Assembly (NCBI GenBank): GCA_943736015.1
Contig: OX031057.1
Span: 58,548,001-58,612,000 of the forward strand
From: Tridacna crocea
Taxonomy: Eukaryota > Mollusca > Bivalvia > Cardiida > Cardiidae
DNA length: 64,000 bases
Direction: 5' to 3'
The stretch's first letter is position 1; the number at the start of each line of letters is the position of its first letter. Shown here piece by piece: positions 25,139-35,789 of the stretch. The notes beneath the pieces were generated by a model, which did not search any database, was not told the DNA's origin, and was given only the letters and a program-made list of their open reading frames with translations. The translations under genes were made by a program, and so were the position numbers.

Positions 25139-25391
25139 AGAGATATGAAAACCGAGAGACAGTAACAGAGTGGCAGTGAGTGTGGGAGGGACTGAGTTTG
25201 AGAAAGGTTTTGACTTTGACATTTTTACTTTATTGTGGATGATAAAAATGTTGAATTTGTGAGGCTAATGACGGAAAAGCGAAATATGTATACTGTGCTA
25301 GATTTTAATAGGGATGTGTTGGAAACGTTAGAGGGTAAATATTATAGAGGCCAATCGCTTCTTTTCCTAGCAACTAGCGTCGATGCACTGA
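25139..25391 (+). pseudogene. Protein-like tract cut by deletion, unit D
   Basis: The tract begins as in A-C but ends at the unit D deletion junction (25389-25391), so the end of the first stretch and the whole KGWL stretch are missing. Confidence 0.4.
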
Positions 25392-27882
25392 CATTTTGTA
25401 AAGGAAAATGATTCAAAAGTGTGGATTCAAGGCTGACTGATGCTGAGAGAGAGAGAGAGAGAGAGAGAGTGATTATTTGATTCTTTTCACTTTATTTCTT
25501 GAGAAGTATTCTATGCGAGAAAAAATTGTAACATTTTATAAAGAGAAAAAGATGCGGAGTTATTTTGTGAATTGTAGTGGAAAATGACAGCGGTGTGCAA
25601 TGAATTAAGTTTGTCGAATTGACCTTGTGAAAAAAAACTCTAACAGCCGAGGAGTCGAACCCGTGAACCCCTAGTTTCAGACCTCGTTCGTCATTAACTG
25701 AGCAACAGGTGAAAATTGTGCTGATGACTGATGCTGAGAGAGAGAGAGTGATTATTTGATTCTTTTCACCTTTTTTTAGGAGTATTCCATGCGAGAAGAA
25801 ATTGTAACATCTTGTAAAGAAAAAAAGATGCGTAGTTTTTTTACGAATTGTAGTGGAAACTGACAGCGGTGTGAAATGAATGAAGCTTGTCGAATTGACT
25901 GTCATCAAACCTTGTGAAAAAAAAAAAAACTCTAACAGCCGAGGAATTGAACCCGTGAACTCCTAGTTTCAGACCTCGTTAGTCAGCAACTGAGCAACTA
26001 AGGTGAAAATTGTGCTGATGAAGATTTCTTTTGTAATTGACCGTATCTTAAAGGTAATTATTTGTACAAAAATGAAAGTTATGAGCCCGATCTGACGACT
26101 TCAACATAATGACATGTTTATTTCATTTCTGAAGGGTTGTTATGTGCAAGAAGAAAGTTTAACTTTTGGTAAAGGAAAATGATCCAAAAGTGTGGATTCA
26201 AGGAAACAAAAGCTTTTAGAAACGGGATAACTTTTTGCCAGTACTTTGCACAAAATTGTTCCTATTAACCCTGGCTACCTTTCTCACATAATTTGTTGAA
26301 AGAATTATGAGTACTGAGATAAGCTTTAACCCTGTTGCAATAATCGTCATCAGTTCTATAGAGCAAATTCTTAATCTAAGCGATCGTATCCTTAGTCCGT
26401 GGATTTTACTTTCACCTCGGGTGATATATTTCCAGACTGTATTTATTTATTCCTGGAGGGTTTTTTATGTACGAGAAGACATTGTAACTGTTTGTAAAGA
26501 ACAATGATGGAAAAAGTTAATTTTAAGAGGATCGATATTTTCTGGGCATTCTTTGATTAAATTAAAAGAAAAGTTATAACCTATTTGGAGGGAGATCAGT
26601 GCTTTCATTTACCAGTACTTCGCACAATATTGTTCTCATTGGCACTTGCTGCTTTCTTTTTCTGACCTCGTTGGAATAATTATCAGCACTGAGATAAGAA
26701 GAAACTCTGTCGCAATAACTGCAATTAATTCCATAAAATATATTCTCAGTCTTATAGATTTTATCCTCAGTCTGCAGGTTTTACTTTCATAGCGGGAAAA
26801 TACATTTAGTCCGTATTATTGGCCCTTATTATTTCTCCATTTTGTTTGAGTCTACACCTTTAGCTTCGAGGTCTACACCACTTGAAATTGCTTGTCAGTA
26901 GGTCCTGAAACTGTATTTGTACCTTTCTTTGACTGCACACGTTGTTTTCCCTGTATCCCCAGTCGGCGATTTCATACCCACAGCGCCTAAAACTAACCAT
27001 CAGGCCGTTACAAGCATATTGGGTCCTTGAGAATGTATCCTCAGTTCATGGAGTGTTTCCCCAATTTACTTCATATCCTCGAAGACTTTGAAATTGTTCC
27101 TGTACTCAGTTCAATGTACACCCATGCCCTGAACCACTGCCTCACTCATATGGTACCTTTTGCACAGTTTGTCTATACACCGTTTGCCTGACATGTACTT
27201 TAAATCTGTAAGAGTAATTGCATAAAGTATCTCAAATTTAACTTTTCTTCCAGTCTTAAGCCATTAGTCTTAGCATTCAAACCCATGTTAGCAATTGAAA
27301 ACCCTCAGTCTATGAGTCCCTTGAATACACCATAAAGCCGTAAAGCTGTGTTCTGCTTAAAATTTATCCATTTTCAATTAGACTGTATCCCTTGCCTTAT
27401 TGATGTACCAACAATTCGAAGAAGTATCCTCTATCATTGGTTACTGCAACAGCTTGCGTTATGTTATTTTAGGAATTGAAATGGTAGCCTTGGTGAGTGA
27501 GATGTATCATTAAGCTATAAACCTGTGTCCTTCCAGAGATTTTACTCCCTACCTGTTAGCATACAACGCTAGTCGGAAAGATGTTCTCCTAGTTCCCTGT
27601 ACTTTCTCTCAGACGGTGAAATACATTCCCAGTTTGATGTTCCTTCAAATCCTAATATATTCTCTCATTTCGACAGATATACCCTCAGTATTTACAACTA
27701 CGCCTTCACTCCTAATTTAGCTCCTGCCAATTAGCTTGTTTATTCTGCTAAATTCAAATTTGAACCTAACTAAATTGACTATACCTTCCGATGACGAACC
27801 TATGCCTCTGTTGTTTCACCGATTACTCTTTGGCCTCAACCTCTTCTTCATGATCTTAACCCCTGGTCTGAACGGTCTGAAA

Positions 27883-28487
27883 TAATGTATTCGCCCTCAA
27901 TTCTGCCATCTAACACTCTCTTTGTCTTCTCCTTTTCTGTATCTATTTCTATCTCTCATTTCGCAATTTCAATCTTTCTTCACCTCTCTCCATTTAACTC
28001 TGTCTGTTTATCTCTTCTGTTTCTTTCTCTTTCTCTCCTTGTCTCTCACTCTCAATCTACTGCCTCCCGAACTCTTTGTCTTACACTCTGCCCCTCATTT
28101 CATCTTTCTCTCAACACTGTTTTCCACGCTCAGTCTCTCTCTGTTTCTCTGTCTTTGTCTCTCTCGCTGCCTTTCTCTCGCTCTATGTATCTCTTTCTAT
28201 TCCTTCCCATTTCGTCTTATTTCTCTTCTTTTATTTCTCTACAATTTCTATTGGTATCTCACTGCCAACTTTCACACAGTCTCTATCTATCTCTGTTTCT
28301 GTCTTTCGCTATTCATCTATCTTCTGTCACTTTTCTATTACTCCCTATTCTGTCACGTTCTCTCTGTCTGCCTTTCTTTCTTTTCTAATCCTTCAAACTT
28401 TTCTAGTCTCTCTATCCTATCAATCTATTCTCCTTTTTCCCTTTTATTCTATCTATCTATCTATCTATCTATCCATCTATTTATCCA
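27883..28487 (+). repeat. Pyrimidine-rich tract, unit E
   Basis: This equivalent tract carries more private changes than the others, including TTTCGTCTTATTTC near 28210 and GTCACTTTTCTATTAC near 28326, in keeping with unit E being the most divergent copy. Confidence 0.85.
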
Positions 28488-28786
28488 GTGACTGACTTGA
28501 TATTACAGCTTACGTGTCCTTGTTGTGTTTCCCACGTTTGACAGACTATAGTCTCTGACCATGACATCTATCCTTGTCCTCCAACAAATGCACTTCCTAC
28601 AATGAATTAGGTTCCTTTCTTCATATCTTCCTCAGTCTGCGTGATTAATTGTTTCTCAGTTGATAGGATGCTCCCTCAGTCCGTAATTTTGAGCGTAATC
28701 CGATAAAGAATTATATTATCCTTTTAATATTTTAGAGTGAAACGTTATGGTGTAGCTAGCTTATTTGAGACATCCTGGCAATATAT

Positions 28787-28812
28787 ACTCACCGTCATAA
28801 AAAAGTAGCCAC
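28787..28812 (+). repeat. Tc1-like terminal inverted repeat, left
   Basis: It reads ACTCACCGTC then ATAAAAAAGTAGCCAC. It matches the reverse complement of the right end except for one fewer A. Confidence 0.93.
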
Positions 28813-28986
28813 CCCTAGATTTTGAAATATGAACCAAATTCCAGCTCAATTGCACATTTTAGTGTTTTTACATTTGTAGTGAAAGCAATTACATTGGCAT
28901 TTTAGAATTGATAAAAGAATAAATCCCGGTACATACACAAAAAAGAGCTCTTGGAATTCATCTGACCGAAATAAAAAATCGCAGTC

Positions 28987-30006
28987 CTAGTATCGAGTGT
29001 GACCACCTCTTGCATCCACGCAAGCATTGCATCTACGACGCATACTGCTTATCAGGCGCTGTATTCTGTACTGTGGGATGTTCATCCATTCAGTGGTTAG
29101 GACGTCGATCAGCTGTTGACGGTTCTGGATGGGTTGGTCACTGTTATAGACCCTGCGTCCAAGCTGATCCCACAGATGCTCTATCGGACTAAGATCCGGT
29201 GAAAACGCAGGCCATGGAAGCACATTAATGTTGTTAGCTACCAGAAAGTCTGACGTCAGTCTTGCAGAGTGTGGCCTGGCATTATCTTGTTGGAACAGTG
29301 TGATGTCGGGATGTCTGGCAAGGAATGGTAACACTACCGGTTGCAGTATCTCATCAACGTAACGGCGTGCAGTAAGATTCCCATCAAGGACAACAAGGGG
29401 TGTCATATCATTCCACGAGATACCGCCCCACACCATCACGCTACCACCTCCCCACCTCGGTGCTTGGCGTACACAACAGTCGGCGTAACGCTCACCACGA
29501 CGTCGCCATACCCTAACACGCCCGTCGGATATATTCAGGCAAAACCGTGACTCGTCAGTAAAAGTAACGTTTTGCCATTGCTGTTGCGTCCATCGTAAAT
29601 GCTGTTGACACCAAACAAATCGATTTCTACGACGCTCGGGTGTCAGCATGTTGCCTCTGTATGCGACGTGGCTACGTAGACCATGATCTCGGAATCGGCG
29701 ACGTATAGTTGACTCACTGACACGGTTTCCGTGAATACTTCTAGTCTCTCGGGCGAGTTGAGCCGCTGTTTGAAACCGATTCCGCAATTGTGAGAGAACT
29801 ATCTGTCGGTCCTGTTGACGTGACGTGATTCTAGGACGTCCAGAACGCGGTCTATCCATTACTGAACCGGTAGCATTGTTCCGTTCCATAAGCCTCTGTA
29901 TGGTCCTGTGTGTACAGTTCATTCTCTGTGCCACTTGCCGATATGACATACCCGCAGCAATCATACCTACGGCTTGGTTTCGTTGGACGTCATTCAAACG
30001 TCCCAT
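28987..30006 (-). CDS. Tc1-type DD34E transposase, intact
   Basis: This 339-residue transposase cuts and pastes its own element at TA sites in the nucleus. Residues ~1-45 and ~66-125 look like the paired helix-turn-helix DNA-binding halves, joined by an AT-hook-like GRPR at 56-59. The catalytic triad is visible as D151 (FTDESRF), D241 (QQDNARPH) and E276 (SPIEHLWD). The D241-E276 spacing is 34 residues, as in Tc1. A glycine-rich box GGGSVMVWGG occupies 187-196. Length is typical for the family (about 340). There is no stop or frameshift. The ATG (complement of 30004-30006) is the first in frame and lies ~290 bp inside the right inverted repeat. Base composition is clearly more GC-rich than the flanking repeat. 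It is the only gene of the element. Activity cannot be judged from sequence alone. Confidence 0.96.
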   Translation of the reverse strand: MGRLNDVQRNQAVGMIAAGMSYRQVAQRMNCTHRTIQRLMERNNATGSVMDRPRSGRPRITSRQQDRQIVLSQLRNRFQTAAQLARETRSIHGNRVSESTIRRRFRDHGLRSHVAYRGNMLTPERRRNRFVWCQQHLRWTQQQWQNVTFTDESRFCLNISDGRVRVWRRRGERYADCCVRQAPRWGGGSVMVWGGISWNDMTPLVVLDGNLTARRYVDEILQPVVLPFLARHPDITLFQQDNARPHSARLTSDFLVANNINVLPWPAFSPDLSPIEHLWDQLGRRVYNSDQPIQNRQQLIDVLTTEWMNIPQYRIQRLISSMRRRCNACVDARGGHTRY

Positions 30007-30271
30007 AATAGCGATATACTGCGAACAAAAGACGGCTTTTTCCTATATTATGGGGTTGCTATTGTGCAATACAATAAAACTTTGGCTATGTGTTTGTTTT
30101 ACCAGAGCTAAACCAAATTGTCGCATTTTACCCGTGCAGCCCATGTGAGTGGTCTGTGTATACAATATGGCGTATTTTACCCTACTTGTATACATTGTAT
30201 ACCACTGAACATGCTTAAGCCTAAATAAACTTGCGGGACAAACATATGCTCCAAATTTACAAATTTTAAAA

Positions 30272-30298
30272 GTGGCTACTTTTTTTATGACGGTGAGT
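30272..30298 (-). repeat. Tc1-like terminal inverted repeat, right
   Basis: It reads GTGGCTACTTTTTTTATGAC then GGTGAGT, the inverted copy of the left end with one extra A:T pair in the homopolymer. Confidence 0.93.
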
Positions 30299-31324
30299 GT
30301 ATTACAAGATTATGTAATCACCCTGTGCATTTCTACATACAACCAATTTGAATTCCGTATCAACCACAGGTATTTATCTAAAGAATGCTGAAAAATCATA
30401 GGTTCCCATTTTGTGATCAAAAGCATCTACCTATTCAAACTAATTCATATTAACGTAAAATTCTCAATGCTTTAATTATGTACTATTTATTGAAAAGTGT
30501 CGTTTACAACATTCTTTCAGTTCATATTGTGGCGGCATATGAACTTACCTTTTCCTGTACTTATTTTTACTAGTATTACGCACAATATTCTTTCCAAGCC
30601 ACTGGCTGCTTTCCTACATAAGAATCGTCGAAACAATTATAAAGGTTGAGAAATGAATGAATCCTATCAAAATGACTAAGCAATTCTCCGAAAAAATCGT
30701 CCGAGCCGGAAATTAAACTAGCGGCTCCCGAATTTTGTGGTTTTCTTTATCCAGTGCTCCTCAGAATACTATATCCACTGGCTGCTGTCTCACATCCTCA
30801 ACGTCATAAACATTAAAACATTATTGACCAGTGTGACAGCCAGAGAGAGACAGAGACACAAAGTCATGTTGTGAAATTGGAAGTTGGAAAGCGCTTTTGA
30901 TTTCGACACTTTTTCTTTATAGTGGCAGGGTTGCATTGTGCATAAAGAAATTATTAAGTTTGGAAAGATTAATGACAGAAAAGACAAATATGTTTCGTTC
31001 GAGAGCGAGTGAGAGACAGAGAGAGGTTGTAAAACTGGAAGTTGGAAAGCGCTTTTAATTTCGGCACTTTTACTTTATAGTGACAGGGTTGCATTCTTGA
31101 TAAAGAATTTGTTAAGTTTGGAGAGATTAATGACAGAAAAGACAAATATATGTTGCGTGCTAGATTTTAGAAGGCATGCGTCAAAAAGTGTTCAGATGGT
31201 AAAGATATGAATAAATGCTTTAGCCGTAAGCCACTTTTCCGCAATCATCGTTGAAACAATTAACAGCACTGAGAATGAAGATTTGCAAACGACTGAGCTA
31301 GCGAACTAGTCTTTGACAATCGAT

Positions 31325-31990
31325 TGAGTGAGTGAGTGATTGATTGGTTACATGTGTTTAACACCGTTTTCATTGATATTCCAGTTATATTTCGGGGTCA
31401 AGTATACTTTCCTATGCGTTCGTGTAGTTTCAATAACTAATACTTTCCACGATATTCTTCCCAAGCCACTGACTGCTTTTCCACATAACTGTTGTCAAAA
31501 CTGCTGCTCAGAGGTTAGAGAAAAATCAATGCTGTCGCAGTGAGTATCATCATCTCTCGGAAAGAAATGCCCGAGCAGGGGATTCAAACCAGCTAACCCA
31601 TGCTTCAAGTTCCGGGCAATGCGGACCGAATTCCTGCTTTAGAATCTTTGGAGTTATACGTGAGGATAATATGTTGATTTGAAAATGCTGTGAAATATTT
31701 CAGATAAATAAAAGAAGGGGAACTGATTTGATTGATTGATTGTAACAATATTTCAATTGTATCGAGGCGGACAGTGCACCTACCCATACTTCACTGAAGT
31801 TTCAGTAACCAGGCTTTTGTAGGATATTTTCCAGATGCTGATGACTCCTTTTCAACATTTTATCAAAAGTGCTTTTGAGAGACTAGGGAAGAATTAATCC
31901 TGTCGCTAAAACAATCAACAAGAAATGGCCGAGTAGGGGATTCAAACCAGCTAACCCATGTCTCAGGTTCTGTACCCTTTTGACCGAATT
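31325..31990 (-). mobile_element. Pair of tRNA-derived SINEs, unit E
   Basis: Equivalent pair with the same ~13-bp deletion as unit D (near 31917) and several private substitutions, including CCAGTTATATTTCGGGG near 31382. Confidence 0.72.
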
Positions 31991-32326
31991 GATGTTCAAG
32001 TATCTCTGTAGTCAGAGGTCAAGAAAAAGTTTCGTTTTTCGGAATGCTGTGAAAGATTTTCAGATTAATAAAAACAGGTAATCGATTTGAATGGAGAAAG
32101 ATGTTTTCCTAAACTCTGTAAGAGTTTGCAATAACTTAACACAAAGCTATGCAGTTTTTAATGCATTTTAATCATTGCTTTGACGATAATGTTGATAATT
32201 ATAATAACGGTGATGATAGTTTCGATGGTTGAGTTGGTATTGATGGTGGTATTGCCGATACCGGACTTATTTGTGGAGATAGATGTGTTTGTTTTCTTGA
32301 AGTTTTAACGCCGACTTGAACATTAC

Positions 32327-32736
32327 TTGAATGTTATTAAGGTTGGTTCTGGATTTTTTGAGATATCAAAACCGAGAGACAGTAACAGAGTGGCAGTGAC
32401 TATGGGAGGGACTGAGTTTGAGAAAGGTTTTGACTTTGACATTTTTACTTTATTGTGGAAAGAACGTCTTGTGGATGATAAAAATGTTGAATTTGTGAGG
32501 CTAATGACGGAAAAGCGAAATATGTATACTGTGCTAGATTTTAATAGGGATGTGTTGGAAACGTTAGAGGGTAAAAATTATAGAGGCCAATCGCTTCTTT
32601 TCCTTGCAACAAGCGTCGATGCACTGAATTTCTATAGCTATAGCTTTAATAAGTGTTACCTGCATTGAAGGAAGGATCCATAAAATGGGATATCCATGTT
32701 TTTATAAAAGATGGTGATTTAAAGGGCTGGCTGTAA
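32327..32736 (+). pseudogene. Least-decayed protein-like tract, unit E
   Basis: Here the first stretch is an uninterrupted 113-codon ORF (32327-32668) from ATG, giving KVGSGFFEISKPRDSNRV, then GFDFDIFTLLWKERLVDD and RLMTEKRNMYTVLDFNRD. The 16 bp absent from A-D lie between two TTGTGG repeats and keep the frame. The final stretch (32662-32736) lies in another frame and ends in KGWL-stop. No signal peptide, membrane helix or known motif was recognised, and no start context or splice sites support a modern gene. It may be an old exon captured by the repeat. Confidence 0.4.
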
Positions 32737-34850
32737 GGGGAGGTGGAGGCCAGAAAAAATTAATCAGACTTTGGTAAAATTTGCATTTGCTTTATTGCTT
32801 TTAGTCTATTGCGTTTTAGGTCATATTAGATTTCAGTGATATCAGATATATCAGGACATCATGTGCATCTATCCAAGCTGTGTTAGAATTTCATTTACCA
32901 GTACCTTGCACATTAATCCAAACCAATGTAGGCTTTCCTACATAATTGTTTTCAGGGAAAAACTGTTAGCGAGGAGAAATTGATAAATCTTGTCGCAATG
33001 ACTCGTCAAACCTCGGATAAAAATTGCAACAGCTTGGGAATCGAACCTGTGGACCCCTAGTTTCAGCCCTCGTTCGTCATCAGCTGAACAACTATGTTTA
33101 GAATTATGCTGATGAAGTTTCTTGCAATTCATCAGATGTTGAAGAGAGCCATGTCAACGAAAATGCAAGTTATGAGCCTGATCTGATGACTTCAACATAA
33201 TTTGAGTTATATTGCATGCATCTTCTTATGCGTTATTGGAGTTTCCTTTCTTGGTATTCGGCTTTCAGTCCTCCCGGCTTTCTAACCTAGATTATTTGAA
33301 ACATTGATCAATGAGGAGAGAAGAATGAATTCTGTCGCTATGAACTTAATCCTAAACAGGGAAATTAGATTTGCCGGGATTCGAACTATAGAACCTTCGA
33401 TTTTAAGCAATCGGCTGACTGATGCTGAAAGAGAGAGAATGATTATTTGATTCTTTTCACTTTATTTCTTGAGGTGTATTCTATGCGAGGAGAAATTGTA
33501 ACATTTTGTAAAGAGAAAAGATGCGGAGTTATTTTGTGAATTGTAGTGGAAAATGACAGCGGTGTGAAATGAATTAAGTTGTCGAATTGACTGTCATCAA
33601 ACCTTGTGGAAAAAAAAACTCTAACAGCCGAGGAGTCGAACCCGTGAACCCCTAGTTTCAGACCTCGTTCGTCATCAACTGAGCAACTAAGGTGAAAATT
33701 ATGCTGATGACGATTTCTTTTGTAATTGACCGTATCTTAATGGTAATTATGTGTACAAAAATGAAAGTTATGAGCCCGATCTGACGACTTCAACATAATG
33801 ACATGTTTATTTCATTCTGAAGGGTTGTTTTGTGCAAGAACAAAGTTTGACATTTTGTAAAGAAAAATGATTCAAAAGTGTGGATTCAAGGCTGACTGAT
33901 GCTGAGAGAGAGAGAGTGATTATTTGATTCTTTTCACTTTATTTCTTGAGGAATATTCCATGCGAGAAGAAATTGTAACATTTTGTAAAGAGAAAGAACA
34001 AAGTGCAAGAACAAACTTTGACATTTTGTAAAGGAAAATGATTCAAAAGTGTGGATTCAAGGCTGACTGATGCTCAGAGAGAGAGAGAGTGATTATTTGA
34101 TTTTTTTCACTTCTTTTTTTGAGGAGTATTCCATGCGAGACGAAATTATAACATCTTATAAAGAAAAAAAGATGCACAGTTTTTTTACGAATTGTAGTGG
34201 AAACTGACAGCGGTGTGAAATGAATGAAGCTTGTCGAATTGACTGTCATCAAACCTTGTGAAAAAAAACTCTAACAGCCGAGGAATCGAACCCGTGAACT
34301 CCTAGTTTCAGACCTCGTTCGTCATCAACTGAGCAACTAAGGTGAAAATTGTGCTGATGAAGATTTCCTTTGTAATTGATCAGAACTTAAAGGGAATTAT
34401 GTGTACAAAAATGAAAGTTATGAACCCGATCTGACGACTTCAACATAATGACATGTTTATTTCATTTCTGAAGGGTTGTTATGTGCAAGAACAAAGTTTA
34501 ACTTTTGGTAAAGGAAAATGATCCAAAAGTGTGGAAAGGAAACAAAAGCTTTTAGAAGGGGGATAACTTTTTGCCAGTACTTTGCACAAAAGTGTTCCTA
34601 TTGACACTGGCTACCTTTCACATAGCTTGTTGAAAGAATTATGAGTGCTGAGATAAGCTTTAACCCTGTCGCAATAATCGTCATCAGTTCTATAGAGCAA
34701 ATTCTTAATCTAAGCGATCGTATCCTTAGTCCGTAGATTTTTACTTTCACCGCGGGAGATATATTTCCAGACTGTATTTATTTATTCCTTGAGGGTTTTT
34801 ATGTACGAGAAGACATTGTAACTGTTTGTAAAGAACAATGATGGAAAAAG

Positions 34851-34903
34851 CCAAATGTGTCTGCTCTAGATTTTGATGTCCACATGTTTAGAATTTGCAG
34901 AAG
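34851..34903 (+). other. 53-bp segment unique to unit E
   Basis: It begins CCAAATGTGTCTGCTCTAGA and resembles the downstream part of the X modules (CAAATATATGT...GCTCGATTTTAG). In A-D the same place reads GGAAAAAGTTAATTTT, so A-D probably lost it between two AAG copies. Confidence 0.6.
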
Positions 34904-34981
34904 TTAATTTTAAGAGGATCGATATTTTCTGGGCATTCTTTGATTCAATTAAAAGAAAAGTTATAACCTATTTGGAGGGAG

Positions 34982-35213
34982 ATCAGTGCTTTCATTTACC
35001 AGTACTTCGCACAATATTGTTCTCATTGGCACTTGCTGCTTTCTTTTTCTGACCTCGTTGGAATGATTATCAGCACTGAGATATGAAGAAACTCTGTCGC
35101 AATAACTGCCATCAATTCCATAAAATATATTCTCAGTCTTATAGATTTTATCCTCAGTCTGCAGGTTTTACTTTCATAGCGGGAAAATACATTTAGTCCG
35201 TATTATTGGCCCT
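34982..35213. repeat. Truncated sixth unit (F)
   Basis: Only the first 232 bp of the unit are present, nearly identical to the other copies up to ATTATTGGCCCTT. After that the sequence changes abruptly. This is the right-hand end of the well-conserved array. Confidence 0.95.
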
Positions 35214-35564
35214 TTAGTCCTTACCATCATCTTTAGTCTCATGTAACCCAATCCGAGAATGTACCCTCAATTTATGAGATGAACACTAAGTCCATGATCC
35301 GAGGCGACCAACGCTTGAGAATCAACCAGTTCCTTATTTCTGTACTTCATTCCGCTTTCCTCTTAGTCACTGAAATAAACCTAGATCTCTGGAAATCATT
35401 CGATATAAATTATCACTTTTTGGTCCAATATATGTGTGTTTCTGTAAGATTTATCGTTGGTCTGTCAAATGCAAAATGGTCTAGAAATTTGTTTTTAATG
35501 TCAATTTAAGGAAATTCCGTGCATGACCCCCTTCAGTCTGTTTGGTTTACCTTTAGTCGAAGAG
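35214..35564 (+). repeat. Array-edge sequence with TCAGTC-type motifs
   Basis: Not homologous base for base to the unit, but it carries the same motif style: CTTTAGTCTC (35230), CTTAGTCAC (35362), CTTCAGTCTG (35531), CTTTAGTCG (35551) and TACCCTCAATTTATGAG (35262). It is either a diverged piece of the motif field or a related repeat. No gene was recognised. Confidence 0.4.
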
Positions 35565-35721
35565 ATGTATTAATGGAAAGCGATAACCGTGGCCCTTGTT
35601 TACAATAATTCAGACCATTCTATTTTCGCATACGGGAAGGACAGGTAAATTATCCGATAATTTTAGTTAAAATGTAAATTGAAAAAGCTTAAGAGTTTTA
35701 CAAGTTATCAATTCTTCAAAG

Positions 35722-35789
35722 CGAGCAGTGGTGTAATGGAGAACATATCTGCCTCTAAACCCGGCGATCCTCGTTCGAGCCGCCAGACC
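35722..35789 (+). repeat. tRNA-like SINE head, plus strand
   Basis: It has an A-box-like GTGGTGTAATGG and B-box-like GTTCGAGCC, followed by a T-rich stretch (35792-35890). It is not a functional tRNA: no clean cloverleaf could be drawn by eye. Confidence 0.5.

Larger units (their letters stand above)
20882..26594. repeat. Tandem 7-kb unit D, internally deleted
   Basis: This 5713-bp copy lacks about 1225 bp that unit C carries from 18446 to 19670. The novel junction is at 25389-25391, where GATGCACTGA runs straight into CATTTTGTAAAGG. TGA is present on both parental sides, so this is a 3-bp microhomology join. The deletion removes the end of the protein-like tract, two SINE-like modules, one X module and one Y module. 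D shares with E a short deletion near 24697 (ACAATCAACAAG) and GGAATGCTGTGAAAG near 24820. Confidence 0.95.
28786..30299 (-). mobile_element. Tc1-like DNA transposon, intact
   Basis: A 1514-bp element is present only in unit E. It has near-identical ~26-bp terminal inverted repeats starting ACTCACCGTC, flanked by TA on both sides (28784-28785 and 30300-30301). Removing the element and one TA leaves a 19-bp site that matches the uninterrupted units at 17 positions, with no length change. TA target duplication, short inverted repeats and a DD34E transposase place it in the Tc1/mariner superfamily. The untouched reading frame suggests recent arrival. Confidence 0.95.
26595..34981. repeat. Tandem 7-kb unit E with Tc1 insertion
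   Basis: This copy is 8387 bp, or about 6.87 kb without the 1514-bp transposon and its duplicated TA. It is the most divergent complete unit. It keeps 16 bp (about 32459-32474) and 53 bp (34851-34903) that A-D lack, and has a different module order at 33830-34260, where part of an X module is duplicated and one Y module is missing. It also keeps the only long open version of the protein-like tract (32327-32668). Confidence 0.95.

Noticed and set aside
29010..30148. Plus-strand ORFs of 60, 69 and 107 codons
   Set aside because: They lie opposite the transposase and its leader. They are shadows of the real minus-strand gene.
1..35213. The array as an rDNA, histone or snRNA gene cluster
   Set aside because: Unit length would allow it, but no rRNA, 5S, histone or snRNA sequence is recognisable on either strand.
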